Positions 34,517-45,224 are shown, counted from the first letter of the stretch. The stretch is DNA of 64,000 nucleotides from Curvularia sp. ZM96 (GCA_022457065.1 JAJGBQ010000006.1:2046001-2110000), one strand, 5' to 3'. Translations and numbers: made by a program. The notes: a model not told the origin generated them from the letters alone.

Positions 34517-36862
34517 TTACCCATACACACTGTTGGTAGACGGTTTATCTAATGAATCCTGGCTGCCATAGTCCTCATCAAACACCAGCTCTACATGCTG
34601 AGAATTGCAACACGACACCCTTATCCTCGCTCTTTTCTGAAATGTACTCATCCGCTCTATTCCAGTTGTCGTATTCTCCAGCGCAACTTTAGAAGGACTT
34701 GACTGCTGGGCCAGCGATATCAACTCGGGCACGGAGTCCCAGCAGCTGGAGCTGCGTCGCCGGATAATTGAGAAGAGCATGTGAGCAAGCGCCATGGCGA
34801 GATGTAAGAAGATGACACCGAGAGCAAGAATATCCGTTGTGGCGGAGACTCTGAACGCGTAGCCGGTGATCTCTTGTCTAACGTGGAACTCGGTGAACGG
34901 AGATGCCGACATGGTGGATGGGTTTTGGTACGCCTGTCCATCGAGTAAGAGCTCTGACTGATATGAGGGTTTGCGTATGTGGAACGATATTGGATTGAAT
35001 TGTTTTCTTTTAACCGGGAGGGAGACGTTGAGGACTCGCCAACTGCCAGCACGGGAAATGGCATCGGCGAAAACGGATGCGAGTGTATGCTCGACGGTCG
35101 GTACTAGAAACGAGTCGGATGTCGCCAGTGCAACAAGAGAGGATATCGTGGTTTCTTCCGCAGAGTTAACGATATCCAGGGTGTGATTATCTGTTCTTGA
35201 CATGTTTGACGCGTTTGACGGTGCATCTATATTCTTGCCGAGCTTTAAATTTACCGCGTCGAACCAGTCTTTGGTGATACGAATTCGGCGCCAAGAATCT
35301 CGAGATCCAGTGTCTATCCGAAACATGTCGTATGCTCGGTAAGATGTTTCCGAGATGAGTGGAGACTTCGGGGCATTGGTGATTGAATAGATCTCTGGTT
35401 GTACTGCTTGAGCAAGCGACACAGAGACGGATCCTTTAGCCCATCTCGCATCAACAATGCAAGTTGACAGACTATGCTGGTTGTTTTCCATCGTCGGGCC
35501 TTTGACCATAATGCCTAGTGTGGCTGTCGTCCATGTGGCATTGGTTAAGTCCACTGCAACAACCGACCGATACGGCATTCCCTGCAACGTCTTCAAGGTC
35601 TCGCCTGGCAATTGCACCATGCGCATTTTGAGAGGACCGCCAGGATTCTGATCGTCAAAGATCAGATCGTTCCTGATTGCGCTGCCAAATTCTGGAACGA
35701 CCGGAAATGCAAGAGACGTCTGGTTAACGTTGAAGGCCTGCAAGGGGCTACACACTACTCGCACTGCGGGTACCCACGTTCCAATAACCGACTTCATCGT
35801 GTTGTAGTACCTATATCTTGAAAAGCGAGAGTTGGACTCTACAGGTATGACGTCTACAGCCTTCTGCCATTCGTCGTTTATCGTGGCTGCAACCCATGCA
35901 GTGGGGCCATGAATACCGGTTGCTGATGATTCCAAAGCGACTCTAGCTCTCTGAGCCGATGCCAGGTTGTAAGGTGGTACTTGTCCTTCTGGGCTCCAGA
36001 TTAAGAGTCCAGCCGGTGTGTATCGAGAATCCTTCGGGGCAGACCATGGTCTGGGATTGTCACTTGAAGAATATCTGCTGGCAAGCGCTTGGTATCCACC
36101 AGCCGGGCAAAGCGCGTTTTTGTATGCGTCTGAGGAGGAGCAGCCAGGTCCAAATATGCCAACTCCGCGATCAGGCATATAATGCCTGGTATCGATCGTC
36201 GAGGGCCACAGATCTTCTGAACTGCCGTTGATCCAGTACTTAGTCCCACCAGCCGGCCACGTCTGTTCGCGTGGTATGAGCAAAACTGCAACAGCAGGAC
36301 CAGCAGTGACAGCAATGAACCCCGCGAGGACGACTAGGGAAAGAGTTGCTGCGTTGCGCCTCACTGTTCGCGCATTTGAAACTGATCCAATGAACGCAGT
36401 TGACCAGAAAAAGCTGAGTTGAGTAAACAACGCTCCTACTCCGACTAAGCCAAAGGGAATGCCGTCGCCGTCGATAAGATCATTTCGGACTTTGTGCATA
36501 ACAATCGTGGTAAGGCTAGCGATGATGAGAAGCTCTTGGATCTTCGCGGCAATCTGGAGAAGCGCTGTATATTGTGATGTCTTACCGGATTCACCCGCTA
36601 GTTCAAATCCGATAAAATAACCGAGTATATTTATTGTGACAAGAAAAATAGAGAAGGCGCATGGCAGAATGTGCACCGCACACCGTTGAATCGCGAGAGA
36701 CAGTGATGCGGTTCTGACTGGTTTCTTCCGCTCGCTTTGAGCATGGTAATAAGAAAACCGAGTTATTAAAGCGCAGAGAATGCCTAGTCCTATGGAACGG
36801 AGGAAAGGGGACAAAGGTGGATCGTAGGAAAAACCATAGGAACTGTCAAGTTTGGCGAACAT
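34517..36862 (-). CDS. Large fungal membrane protein of unknown function
   Basis: A single exon encodes 781 aa. Five hydrophobic segments are clustered in the first 220 residues (for example SIGLGILCALITRFSYY, LPCAFSIFLVTINILGYFIG and LSLVVLAGFIAVTAGPAVAV). A loop of about 400 residues follows with several N-glycosylation sequons (NGSS, NATW, NVSL), suggesting it faces outside. One C-terminal segment (DILALGVIFLHLAMALAHML) precedes a Ser-rich cytosolic tail. I recognise this as an expanded type of Pezizomycotina-specific membrane protein but know no function for it. It lies directly beside a HET-domain pseudogene, head to head; whether this matters is unknown. The ATG at 36862 begins the frame. 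Confidence 0.8.
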   Translation of the reverse strand: MFAKLDSSYGFSYDPPLSPFLRSIGLGILCALITRFSYYHAQSERKKPVRTASLSLAIQRCAVHILPCAFSIFLVTINILGYFIGFELAGESGKTSQYTALLQIAAKIQELLIIASLTTIVMHKVRNDLIDGDGIPFGLVGVGALFTQLSFFWSTAFIGSVSNARTVRRNAATLSLVVLAGFIAVTAGPAVAVLLIPREQTWPAGGTKYWINGSSEDLWPSTIDTRHYMPDRGVGIFGPGCSSSDAYKNALCPAGGYQALASRYSSSDNPRPWSAPKDSRYTPAGLLIWSPEGQVPPYNLASAQRARVALESSATGIHGPTAWVAATINDEWQKAVDVIPVESNSRFSRYRYYNTMKSVIGTWVPAVRVVCSPLQAFNVNQTSLAFPVVPEFGSAIRNDLIFDDQNPGGPLKMRMVQLPGETLKTLQGMPYRSVVAVDLTNATWTTATLGIMVKGPTMENNQHSLSTCIVDARWAKGSVSVSLAQAVQPEIYSITNAPKSPLISETSYRAYDMFRIDTGSRDSWRRIRITKDWFDAVNLKLGKNIDAPSNASNMSRTDNHTLDIVNSAEETTISSLVALATSDSFLVPTVEHTLASVFADAISRAGSWRVLNVSLPVKRKQFNPISFHIRKPSYQSELLLDGQAYQNPSTMSASPFTEFHVRQEITGYAFRVSATTDILALGVIFLHLAMALAHMLFSIIRRRSSSCWDSVPELISLAQQSSPSKVALENTTTGIERMSTFQKRARIRVSCCNSQHVELVFDEDYGSQDSLDKPSTNSVYG

Positions 36863-38043
36863 TTTGACAATCCGATGGAACGAGGAGTCTCCAACGTAGG
36901 CCCGAACATGTCTTTTCTCTGATAAATCGGTTCAAGATAATCGATGCTGTGCTTTGAAACCAGGCAACCAGTTTGGGGGCGGCTGCAGCGCTTGGCAGCG
37001 GATTTACTGGATCGGATGATAGATGTTTCGGGGGCGAAGCGCCCAACAAAATGCCCGTGTTACAATCATGCGATAGAAGCACTGCGCATCATCAAGCAGC
37101 TCTGATGCTTGTGGAAATGCAAAGCTCCAACGACCACTCCTTTGATTGCTACTCTCGCATATTACTTTGAAAGATAGCCGGCCCAAGTTCCTATATCAAA
37201 GCGGATGAATGATAGGGATTATGCAGTTGAAGTTCCTCAGCATTATCAGATATTGACATGGTATAGGCACCCATGCAATCATTTCTACTGCTTTTACGAT
37301 GGGGCCAAATATGGAGCTTTGAGCAGAATGGTAGTATTACTCCCCTGGAAGCTGTAACATAGTAAATCCCAGAGAACCAAACACTTTTCGAGACTTGCAG
37401 GTGTCAGCTTCACCAGGTGAGCTAATCCTTTATCGTGGAACTTGTTACACTTGGTCTCAACCTCGAGCACTCTCCCTGGCCTTGTGTACTGCAAAAAGTT
37501 TCGCCTGAAAGCTCCTTGCCGCCGTTGCCTAGAACATCACGGCGCTTCACACTTTGAAGGATATCGAAATCTGGCCTGAAGGCCCAAAAGAGTATGTTTC
37601 CTGCGCGGATGCTAAGAGGTTCTTATCTGAGGGATTGCTGAGTGTATCGTATTTGTGGGGTTATACATACCATTTGGGGGCCATTTTCTTTCTCTCTGCA
37701 TGCAATCATCGCTTTGCGCTTATCGCGGTACTAGGTAAGCATATTGAGTTAGCAACATACAGCTCAAAGACACGGTCAAGACTATCTATCCCAAATGTTC
37801 CGTTGTTGATACAGAATCAGGTCCGCGCCCCGACAGGCGTCGTATACCACGTTGTGACTCTGGTTCCGGCTAGTGTCAACCCGGCATAGTAGCGCCTACA
37901 GCGGGAGGTGACACTATTGGTTCTCATTATAGATGGTGCCTTCCCGGCGCAACTAGCTGCGGCTGAGGCCCTGATGCCTGGGCATTGAGATAATCCCCAG
38001 CCTCCCATCCCCGCAGCTCCTTGCATCACTCAATTTGTACCAC
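36863..38043. other. Intergenic region upstream of the HET pseudogene
   Basis: No gene is supported. It lies between divergent genes, so it should hold the promoters of the membrane protein and of the ancestral HET gene. A frame at about 37554-37889 has no recognisable domain. Confidence 0.55.
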
Positions 38044-39305
38044 ATGCGTCTTCTACGGCTCGATACCGAAACACGCAAGTGGGTTCTCCAGGAATTCCCG
38101 GGTTGGGGTTCTCCACCACACGCGATTCCCTTCTACGCTGTCCTTTCACACACTTGGGGTAGCAGTTACGATGAAGTCAGGTTTGAGGATGTGCAAAATG
38201 GACAGCGATGATACAGTAATACTAGTAAACGCGGTTACGACAAGCTCCGCTTTTGTTACGAGAAAGCTGCAAAAGACGGCTTGATGTACTTTTGGATCGA
38301 CACTTGTTGCATCAGAAAGTCTGACAGCTCCGAATTACAACAATCGCTAGCTTCCATGTTTTACTGGTATCAGAGGGCTACCAGGTGCTATGTGTATCTC
38401 TCAGATGTATCGATCAATGATCGTACATCCGATTTTGATTCCGAATGGGAAAAGGCGTTCTCCAAGAGCCGATGGTTCAAAAGGGGTTGGACGCTTCAGG
38501 AGCTGATTGCGCCAAATTCCGTCTGCTTCTTTTCCAAGGAAAATGAATTCATCTGCGATAAGAACAACTTGGCGTCGACAATCAGTGCTGTTACTCGGAT
38601 TCCCACCACAGCTCGAAAGGATTGGAACTCTCTCGCTTTAGCAAAGAAGAGCGTTTGTCTTGGGCTGAAGGCCGCACCACAACGGTTCCTGAAGACGCTG
38701 CTTATTGTTTGATGGGCATTTTCGATGTCGAGTTACACATGCTATACGCAGATGGCGATTATAACAAGAGGAAGAATACAGCAGTGGCCAAGCTTCACAA
38801 GGCGATTGAAGAGAAGAAAATCGATGCTGAAGGGCCACAGGACGTCTTACGGATTGGCGGCGCATCTTGGAGCGATCTCACCAGGCTGAGTGAGAACGAG
38901 CTGCGAGATCTGGATTCCGACCTTGAAGAGTATCAAGAGTGGTTCCTCATCAAGCTCCCAGTGGATTTCTTAGAGCGGGCCAGTATAAGGAATATGAAAG
39001 GAATTTGGGCTATTTCGGCTATTCTGGATATTTCGGCTATTTCGGGTCTCGTAGGTGGAAAAATGAGGGAACTCCTAGCCAAGCATAATGTCCGCTATGA
39101 AGAACTGTCTCATATTGACACTGAGCGATTCTGGGAGGATCCATGGTCCCGCGTTGATAGTGGTAGCCCTTACGACAGTTTTCACATATCTGTGATAACT
39201 GAACATTGCTTGATAGGTGAGAAAGTCAACTTCGTCACTGCGGCCAAAACACTGAAAGATCTGATGATCTGGAGAAAGATTTGGAAAATGGAGCCGACAA
39301 AGTAG
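38044..39305 (+). pseudogene. Decayed HET-domain (heterokaryon incompatibility) gene
   Basis: HET-domain proteins trigger cell death after fusion of genetically different hyphae. The start at 38044 (MRLLRLDTETRKW) and the HET blocks are recognisable: FYAVLSHTWG, YFWIDTCCIRKSD and RGWTLQELIAPNS. Two lesions break the frame. A TGA stop lies at 38209-38211 (codon 56). Near 38615-38622 the reading frame moves by one base, as if a base were lost, after which SRFSKEERLSWAEGR and YCLMGIFDVE continue in the new frame to a stop at 39305. No plausible intron removes either lesion. The downstream half is not a known effector domain; it contains a short internal direct repeat (about 39008-39045). The copy is about 350 bp upstream of a second HET gene in the same orientation. 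Confidence 0.82.
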
Positions 39306-39660
39306 TGAAAAAAAAAAAATCAGGGCATAACTAGCCACACGAACTGCGAGATCAACATACCAAATGTTTTAAGATACTAAATCAGCAGTCTATAGTTCTG
39401 CTCTGCTCACTAATGCGCTAATTCGATAAGAGCTCCTGAGGCGAATACAGTCCTAGCGCAGATCATGAGGCGGGGCAGTGCAAGGCACCTTTTGTGGCCA
39501 GCTGGGTCAGCCTGGTGGCCTCGATCGGCTGCCCTCAGAACAAATCAAAATCAGCCCCATTCCCTGCTTTGACGCATCCTGTCTGCATTGCACTGCTTCG
39601 ATCCGCCATAGAAGCCGTTCATTACCCCGCCTCGCCAAGCCGGAACTGAGTACGAACGCC
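39306..39660. other. Spacer between two HET-domain genes
   Basis: A run of 12 A residues starts near 39308, just after the stop. The remainder should be the promoter of the NLR-type gene. In-frame codons reach upstream to 39478 but lack an ATG in a HET-like context, so 39661 is preferred. Confidence 0.5.
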
Positions 39661-42258
39661 ATGCGGCTCCTCCACTTTGACGAGTTAGGAAAGCTAATCT
39701 TAACGGACTTTGACGGCAAAACAACTCCACCGTACGCCATTCTCTCGCACAGATGGAACGACTCCGAGATTCTTATCCAAGACATAGCAAATGGGGCTTA
39801 CAAGCAACGAGAAGATGGCCTAAAAAAGCTGGAGTTCTGCGCCAAACAGGCTGCCCGGGACGGACTTAAATACTTTTGGATTGACACATGCTGCATCGAC
39901 AAATGGAACGTTCACGAGCTCTCTAGAGCGATTAATCTAATGTTTCAGTGGTATAAAAATGCAGCACAGTGTTACGTCTTCCTATCAGATGTGTCAACAG
40001 AGACGCCTCAATGTAACGACTGGGAAGAATTATTCCGTGCGAGCGCATGGTTTACTAGGGGATGGACGCTTCAAGAGCTTATCGCGCCAGCGTCGGTAAA
40101 GTTCTTCTCGTATGAGGGACAGTACATAGGCGACAAAACATCGCTCGGAGAGCTTATACACGACATCACTAACATTCCGCTCGCAGCACTATGCAACTGC
40201 TCTTTAGGGGACTTCACTGCATTTGAAAGAATGCGATGGGTCGAAAGCCGTAGAACAAAAGAGGAAGAAGATATCGTGTACTGCCTATTAGGAATTCTTG
40301 GCGTATCGATGCCCGTTGTTTATGGCGAAGGAAAGGAGATTGCACAAAGAAGACTGCAGGCTGAACTAGAGGCAGTCGGCAAAGCACCTTTAGTTATTCC
40401 ATTCTCGCAAAACCTCGGCTTTATTGGTCGAGATTTTCAGCTCGCTGAGGTAGAAGCGAAGCTTTTTAGCAGCGAGCAAACATCCACGACACTAGCAATC
40501 GTCGGACTAGGTGGAACAGGCAAGTCGCAGCTTGCGCTCGAGGTCGCACATAGAACAAGGTAGAAAATCAAGAACTGCTCCGTCTTCTGGATCGACGCGA
40601 GCGACAAAGACCGCCTCTACTAATCGTATGCAGGTGTTGCACAGAAGCTCAATGTCGCAGGCTGGGACGACGACTACATCGACATGGAGCGGGTGATACA
40701 AGGTTGTGTGGCGGAGTTGAGCACGCAACAATGTCTACTAATCTTCGACAACGCAGAGGAAACCACTCTCTAGTCTGGTGGCTCGTCCAATACAGGAACT
40801 GTAGACCTCGCCGAATGTCTGCCGCAGTCCAAGCTATGCTCTGTAATCTTCACAACAACCAACGTTGACGCAGCTGAAGTGCTTGCTTCGCAGAACATCA
40901 TAAAGTTGCAAGAACTGGCACCAGATAGGGCGCTGAAGATGCTGGCAGAGCACCTAGCGAGACCCTTATCGAATGTTGAGTTGCGAGAAGCTGAGCACTT
41001 GCTCAAGGAGCTACTCTATCTTCCTCTAGCCATCTTCCAAGCGGCGGCCTGTATTAATGCTAGTAATATGACTGTGCAAGAATACAGATCTCAACTGCAT
41101 AAGCTAAACAAATCAGCTACTGGACGCAGTGATAACTCCTCTGAGAGTAAGCTTCAGGATTCAGATGAAAGAAACCCAGTCGCTACCACCCTTGCTCTCT
41201 CTATAGATCAGATCAGCCGGAATAACAAGTTGGCTGCAGACTATCTATTTCTCGCTGCATGCGTAAACCAGAAAGACATTCCGCTTGATCTTTTCGAAGC
41301 AGCCTCAACACAATCAAGGGAAGATGGTATCAAGGTCCTCGAAAGGTATGCACTCGTCACCAGGCGACCTGCAGATTCGGCGCTCGATATTCATCGACTT
41401 GTACACCAAGCTCTACGCAAACGGTTGGAAGTGCAGGGACGGCTTAGAAGGTGGACCAAACGCACCATCGCACAGCTGGACCGGGTATACCCAAGCGACG
41501 ACTTGAGTAACAGGAGCATGTGGAGACGACTGTTTCCACATGCCCAATATGCTCTGTCACATGGCCCAACTACTGATATAAAAAAGAAATTGAGCCTCCT
41601 ATGGAAGTACACTGCGACTTTGTATGAAGACGGGCGCTACAAGGAATTCGAAGAGCTAGAGATGCAAGGGCTTCAGATTTCAAAAATATTTTATGGCGAA
41701 AAGCATTATAAAACTCTTATTGCTAAATCTAACTTGGCATTAGCGTACACAAGGCAGGAGCGATGGAATGAAGCTGAAGAGCTACAGGCGCAAGTGGTGC
41801 AGAGTTACAAGAGAATGCTTGGCGACAAGCACCCTACCACCCTTACCAGCATAAATAACCTAGCAGCTATATACTGGGAACAAGAACGAGACAACGAAGC
41901 TGAAGAGCTAGCAATGCAAGTGCTGCAGGGGAGAAAGGAAGTGTATGGCGACGAGCATCCTCAAACATTTCATAGTATGAGCGACTTGGGATGGATGTAC
42001 GGAATTAAAGGGCGATGGACAGAAGCTAGGGAGCTACATATGCAAGTGATGCAGGGCAGAAAGAGGCTACTGGGCGACGACCATCCTAAGACGCTATCTA
42101 GCATGCACAGCGTCGCTGTTGCATGGTATTCTCTAGGTCGTCACGAGGAGGCCTTTGCGTTGCTGGAAAAATGTCTTCAGTTGCAACAGCGTATCCTTGG
42201 CATCCAACATCCAGAAACACAGAGTACGCTGAGATTGCTGAACCAATGGCGAGCATAG
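39661..42258 (+). pseudogene. HET / NB-ARC / TPR NLR-type gene with three in-frame stops
   Basis: One reading frame of 866 codons runs unbroken by indels. Domains in order: HET (AILSHRW, YFWIDTCCIDK, RGWTLQELIAPAS) over about residues 20-230; an NB-ARC/NACHT-type NTPase with P-loop GLGGTGKSQ at 282-290 and Walker B CLLIFDNAE near 360-368; then five TPR units of 42 residues with GDKHPTTLTSINNLA-type cores at about 645-860. This is a typical fungal non-self-recognition NLR. Three stops interrupt it: TAG 40561 (codon 301), TAA 40621 (codon 321) and TAG 40771 (codon 371). Protein-like sequence continues in the same frame across each. A stop-to-stop intron (40560-40773) would shift the frame and remove Walker B. 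Each stop differs from a Gln codon by one C-to-T change. A truncated 300-residue HET protein could still be made. Confidence 0.88.
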
Positions 42259-42566
42259 TATAAACATGAGGTAGCCGTGGTAGCCTCTCGCCGAAACAAG
42301 TGCCGAAAGACCGATCGCCATGACGTATCTCCAACATAACGAAGAAGTTTTTTGGACACCATCAGAACACGATCATATCTTGCCCGCTGGCTTCCGTAAT
42401 CTACGCAGTGTGGGCCGAGTAGTGAGAAGAGGCTAGAGCAGAGATTGGCTCGCTGCAACATGATGATGTCTTCTATACTCGAGTGAAAAGCCTGCTATAA
42501 ACCCGTGGGCAATCCGAGCTTGTGGTTAAGCCTCCATTATTCACAGCTCATTTGTACTTTACAACC
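42259..42566. other. Short spacer before the SDR gene
   Basis: About 308 bp; it likely holds the NLR 3' end and the SDR promoter. No gene is seen. Confidence 0.6.
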
Positions 42567-43343
42567 ATGTCTCTTAAATACAACAAAGTTCTCGTAATCG
42601 GCGCGACATCGGGAATCGGCTGGGCGCTGGCAGAGCGAATTGTCCAAGATGGCAAACACGCCGTCATTGTCGGGCGGCGACAAGACCGGCTCGACGAATT
42701 CCAGAAGAAGCACGGTAGCGACAAGGTGGACAGCGTCGTCTTCGACATTACAAAACTGGAAGAAATCCCCAAGTTCGTCAAGGGCGTAACTACCAAGCAC
42801 CCTGATCTCGACTGCGTGTTTCTGAACTCTGGCATGCAGCGCGGCTTCGACTTCTCCAAACCCGAGACAGTTGATCTGGACGTGTTGGAGCTAGAGTTCA
42901 AAACCAATTACCTCTCCTACATGCATCTGACGACGGCTTTTATACCATTCCTGCAAAAGCAAGACAAGGAGACGTCACTCGTGTACACGACTTCTGGGCT
43001 TGCGCTCCTGCCGCTCCCACGTTGTCCAAACTACTGCGCTTCCAAGGCGGCGCTGCATCACATGATTCTCGTACTGCGCCACCAGCTAGCAAGCGGACCG
43101 GGAAACATCAAGGTTATCGAGATTTTCCCGCCAGCCGTCCAGACGGAACTGCACGACGAAAAGCATCAGCCGGACATCAAGAACGGACGCAGCATGGGTA
43201 TGCCACTGAACGAGTTCACAGACGAGGCCTGGAAGGGATTGGTTGAGGGCAAGGACCAGATTCCAGTCGGGTTTTCGGCAGATTCTTTTGACGCGTTTGA
43301 GACCAAGAGGCAGGAGCTGTGGAAGCAGAGGTTCTTGTCCTAG
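42567..43343 (+). CDS. Short-chain dehydrogenase/reductase (DltE-like SDR)
   Basis: This is an NAD(P)-dependent oxidoreductase of unknown substrate. A single exon encodes 258 aa, the usual size for a classical SDR. The Rossmann motif GATSGIG is at 12-18, followed by GRRQDRLDE; an Arg pair after the second strand favours NADP(H) (inference). The catalytic triad is Ser143 (TTSG), Tyr156 and Lys160 (YCASK). NSG at about 97-99 replaces the common NNAG, as seen in DltE-type members. PPAVQT follows the active site. The C-terminus lacks a membrane or peroxisomal signal. The start at 42567 is directly preceded by a good ACAACC context. No neighbouring biosynthetic genes suggest a pathway. Confidence 0.93.
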   Translation: MSLKYNKVLVIGATSGIGWALAERIVQDGKHAVIVGRRQDRLDEFQKKHGSDKVDSVVFDITKLEEIPKFVKGVTTKHPDLDCVFLNSGMQRGFDFSKPETVDLDVLELEFKTNYLSYMHLTTAFIPFLQKQDKETSLVYTTSGLALLPLPRCPNYCASKAALHHMILVLRHQLASGPGNIKVIEIFPPAVQTELHDEKHQPDIKNGRSMGMPLNEFTDEAWKGLVEGKDQIPVGFSADSFDAFETKRQELWKQRFLS

Positions 43344-43826
43344 TTCTGGACGGGTGGCGGCCAGACGACGGCGGGTAGACGGACGACGGGTTCAAGCCAC
43401 TGTGTTAGACCCTCGACTTTAGTGTGGCTGTGCACAAGAGAAGGGAAGACATCACAATCACGTTGCGCAACAATTCCAATAAATGCAATTCCCAAAAGAA
43501 AGGGCCGGAGACGCTGCTTCTGCTGCTGTGTTTCATCCGTGACCGCAAATAACCAACGTGCCCACTGTTACGACGCAGCCAACAGCTGCAAATTAAGCAT
43601 AGCCCCAAATGCGGCGCAGACGTCCCGAGTAGTGTGCCGCTAACGTTGCGGCCGCAGGCTCCCCTCGTATTCCTCTCCACTCTTGACTTTGGGCCGCCCT
43701 TCTGCCTCACGCCTTCACTCTTTCTCTATTAGACAACAACCAACATAACTCACATATTCCCTGCGAGTCTCGTTATTTCGCACACCTACAAGGAATCCAA
43801 AAGATTGTGACCAGCGACACTTCAAC
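43344..43826. other. Intergenic region before the SH3-domain gene
   Basis: No gene is supported. The 100 bp before 43827 are C/T-rich, in keeping with a promoter and leader. Confidence 0.6.
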
Positions 43827-44657
43827 ATGGCGGACAGCTTCAGGAACGCCATGATCAACCGATCACTCGGCGATATCAGGAACGTGAGTCTGAACCACTA
43901 CCGTCTCCAGCATCGATTCTTGTTAAACAAGCCCAGAACCTGCAATTCCTCGTCGAATCCAACGTCATCACCAGTGCGCAACAGGATGCCATTGCCGCCC
44001 AACTGCCCGTCTCAGCCGAGAACAGCGCCCGCACCCTTCCCGCCGTGCCAACCCAGCAACTCTCTCAGATGAACATTCAAAGCGAGCCCACGCCGCCTCC
44101 AGAGAAGAAAGCCTCCAACATTGGGTACTATGCCGACGCGCCCGCCAATGCGCCTCCGCCAGCGTACCCCTCTGCGCCTGCCGCGCCCGCCGGACCCCCC
44201 GTGCTCTGCTACGCCTCAGCCATGTACCAGTACAATGCGCAAGACGCCGGCGACCTCGCGCTGATGCCCAACGACAAAATCTCCGTAACTGAGTACATGA
44301 ACAACGAGTGGTGGAAAGGCCGCAACGAGCGCACCGGCATGGAAGGCATCTTCCCCGCCAGCTACGTGCGCAAAGACGAAAAGAGCGTTATGCCCGCCTA
44401 CCCAGCAGCTCCTGCGCCCTCAAACTACGGCAACATGCCCCTCGATGTGGCGTCTGGTGCGCAAGCGCCCGCAACGCCAGCTGAGCCCAGCAAGGTCGAG
44501 CAGCAGGGAAAGAAGTTTGGAAAGAAACTGGGCAACGCGGCCATTTTCGGTGCAGGTGCGACCATCGGTGGCAAGATTGTTAATGGAATTTTTTAATGGC
44601 TTACGTTTTCATGTAGGTGCCACGATTGGAGGGAACATTGTCAACTCCATCTTCTAG
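43827..44657 (+). CDS. LSB1: Lsb1/Pin3-like SH3-domain protein, two alternative 3' ends
   Basis: Yeast Lsb1/Pin3 bind Las17 (WASP), limit Arp2/3 actin assembly and affect prion induction. Exon 1 is 43827-43883 and exon 2 starts at 43937; intron 43884-43936 is GTGAGT...CAG. The opening MINRSLGDIRN-NLQFLVESNVI matches the Lsb1/Pin3 N-terminus. A Pro-rich linker and one SH3 domain follow (about residues 110-168, ending GIFPASYV). The tail ends KKLGNAAIFGAGATIGG. Two endings are possible. Reading through gives KIVNGIF and a stop at 44594-44596. Splicing 44556-44616 (donor GTGCGA, branch-like CTTAC, acceptor TGTAG) gives NIVNSIF and a stop at 44655-44657. Both proteins are exactly 238 aa. The symbol is by family resemblance. 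Confidence 0.9.
44555..44657 (+). repeat. Tandem duplication of the C-terminal coding segment
   Basis: 44555-44596 and the segment formed by 44555 plus 44617-44657 each encode GATIGG[K/N]IVN[G/S]IF-stop. Of the 12 codons after the shared Gly, most differ only at the third base (GCG/GCC, ACC/ACG, ATC/ATT, GGT/GGA, GGC/GGG, GTT/GTC, AAT/AAC, ATT/ATC, TTT/TTC). Two change the residue (K/N and G/S). The pattern points to an old duplication kept under protein-level selection. Confidence 0.85.
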
Positions 44658-45224
44658 GGTGGAGATTGTGCTGGGACTGCGGTAATGTATGCCTGATTTT
44701 CAGAGGGATTTTTCATTCAGGTCAAGGAACCTGCTTTGTTTGTTTCCATGGGCGTTTGAGGGCTGTTGTTCTCATGAGTCTTGTTCATTTCTGTCTGACT
44801 GTCTGGGATCTAGCTTATAGGCTGGGTGTTTTATTGGAAAGAAAGAACGCTGATATACGTGTGTCGGAGCATATCTACCTAGAGTACTACCAGGAGCTCT
44901 AGGTATTATGTTTTGCTCCCACAACGTGCTATTTGAATGAGATCTTTTTCACTTCGGTTCGCACTGTCCCAGTTAGGTGCTTTATTGGCTAACACGTGTT
45001 GAGTTCCAGACTGACCTTCTAGCAATACGGTTGAGGCACTGTATCAGAGTGAGGCCCATCAACCACTTTCTAGAGCACAAACGTCACACAGACTTCACAG
45101 ACTTCACATTCAACGAATATCCTCAGCATCATTAGCGTCTATTACGTCAGGCAACAAAAGGCCATATCATCCATATGTATATACACGAAGCTACTCCATC
45201 TTCAAATCACTCGCTCATACCCCT
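44658..45224. other. Convergent intergenic region, LSB1-like / tyrosinase
   Basis: Holds the 3' ends of both genes. A short direct repeat CACAGACTT/TTCACAGACTT is present near 45088. No gene is supported. Confidence 0.6.

Noticed and set aside
37554..37889. A 111-codon frame upstream of the HET pseudogene
   Set aside because: No ATG start, no domain and no link to the HET frame.
38044..38280. A short intron to avoid the TGA at 38209
   Set aside because: Candidate donor and acceptor pairs give introns of about 25 bp or the wrong frame, and the sequence on both sides of the TGA continues the HET domain.
40560..40773. An intron that would remove all three stops of the NLR gene
   Set aside because: A possible donor (GTAGAA) and acceptor (CTCTAG) exist, but splicing shifts the reading frame and removes the Walker B region, and the sequence between them is clearly protein-like in the original frame.
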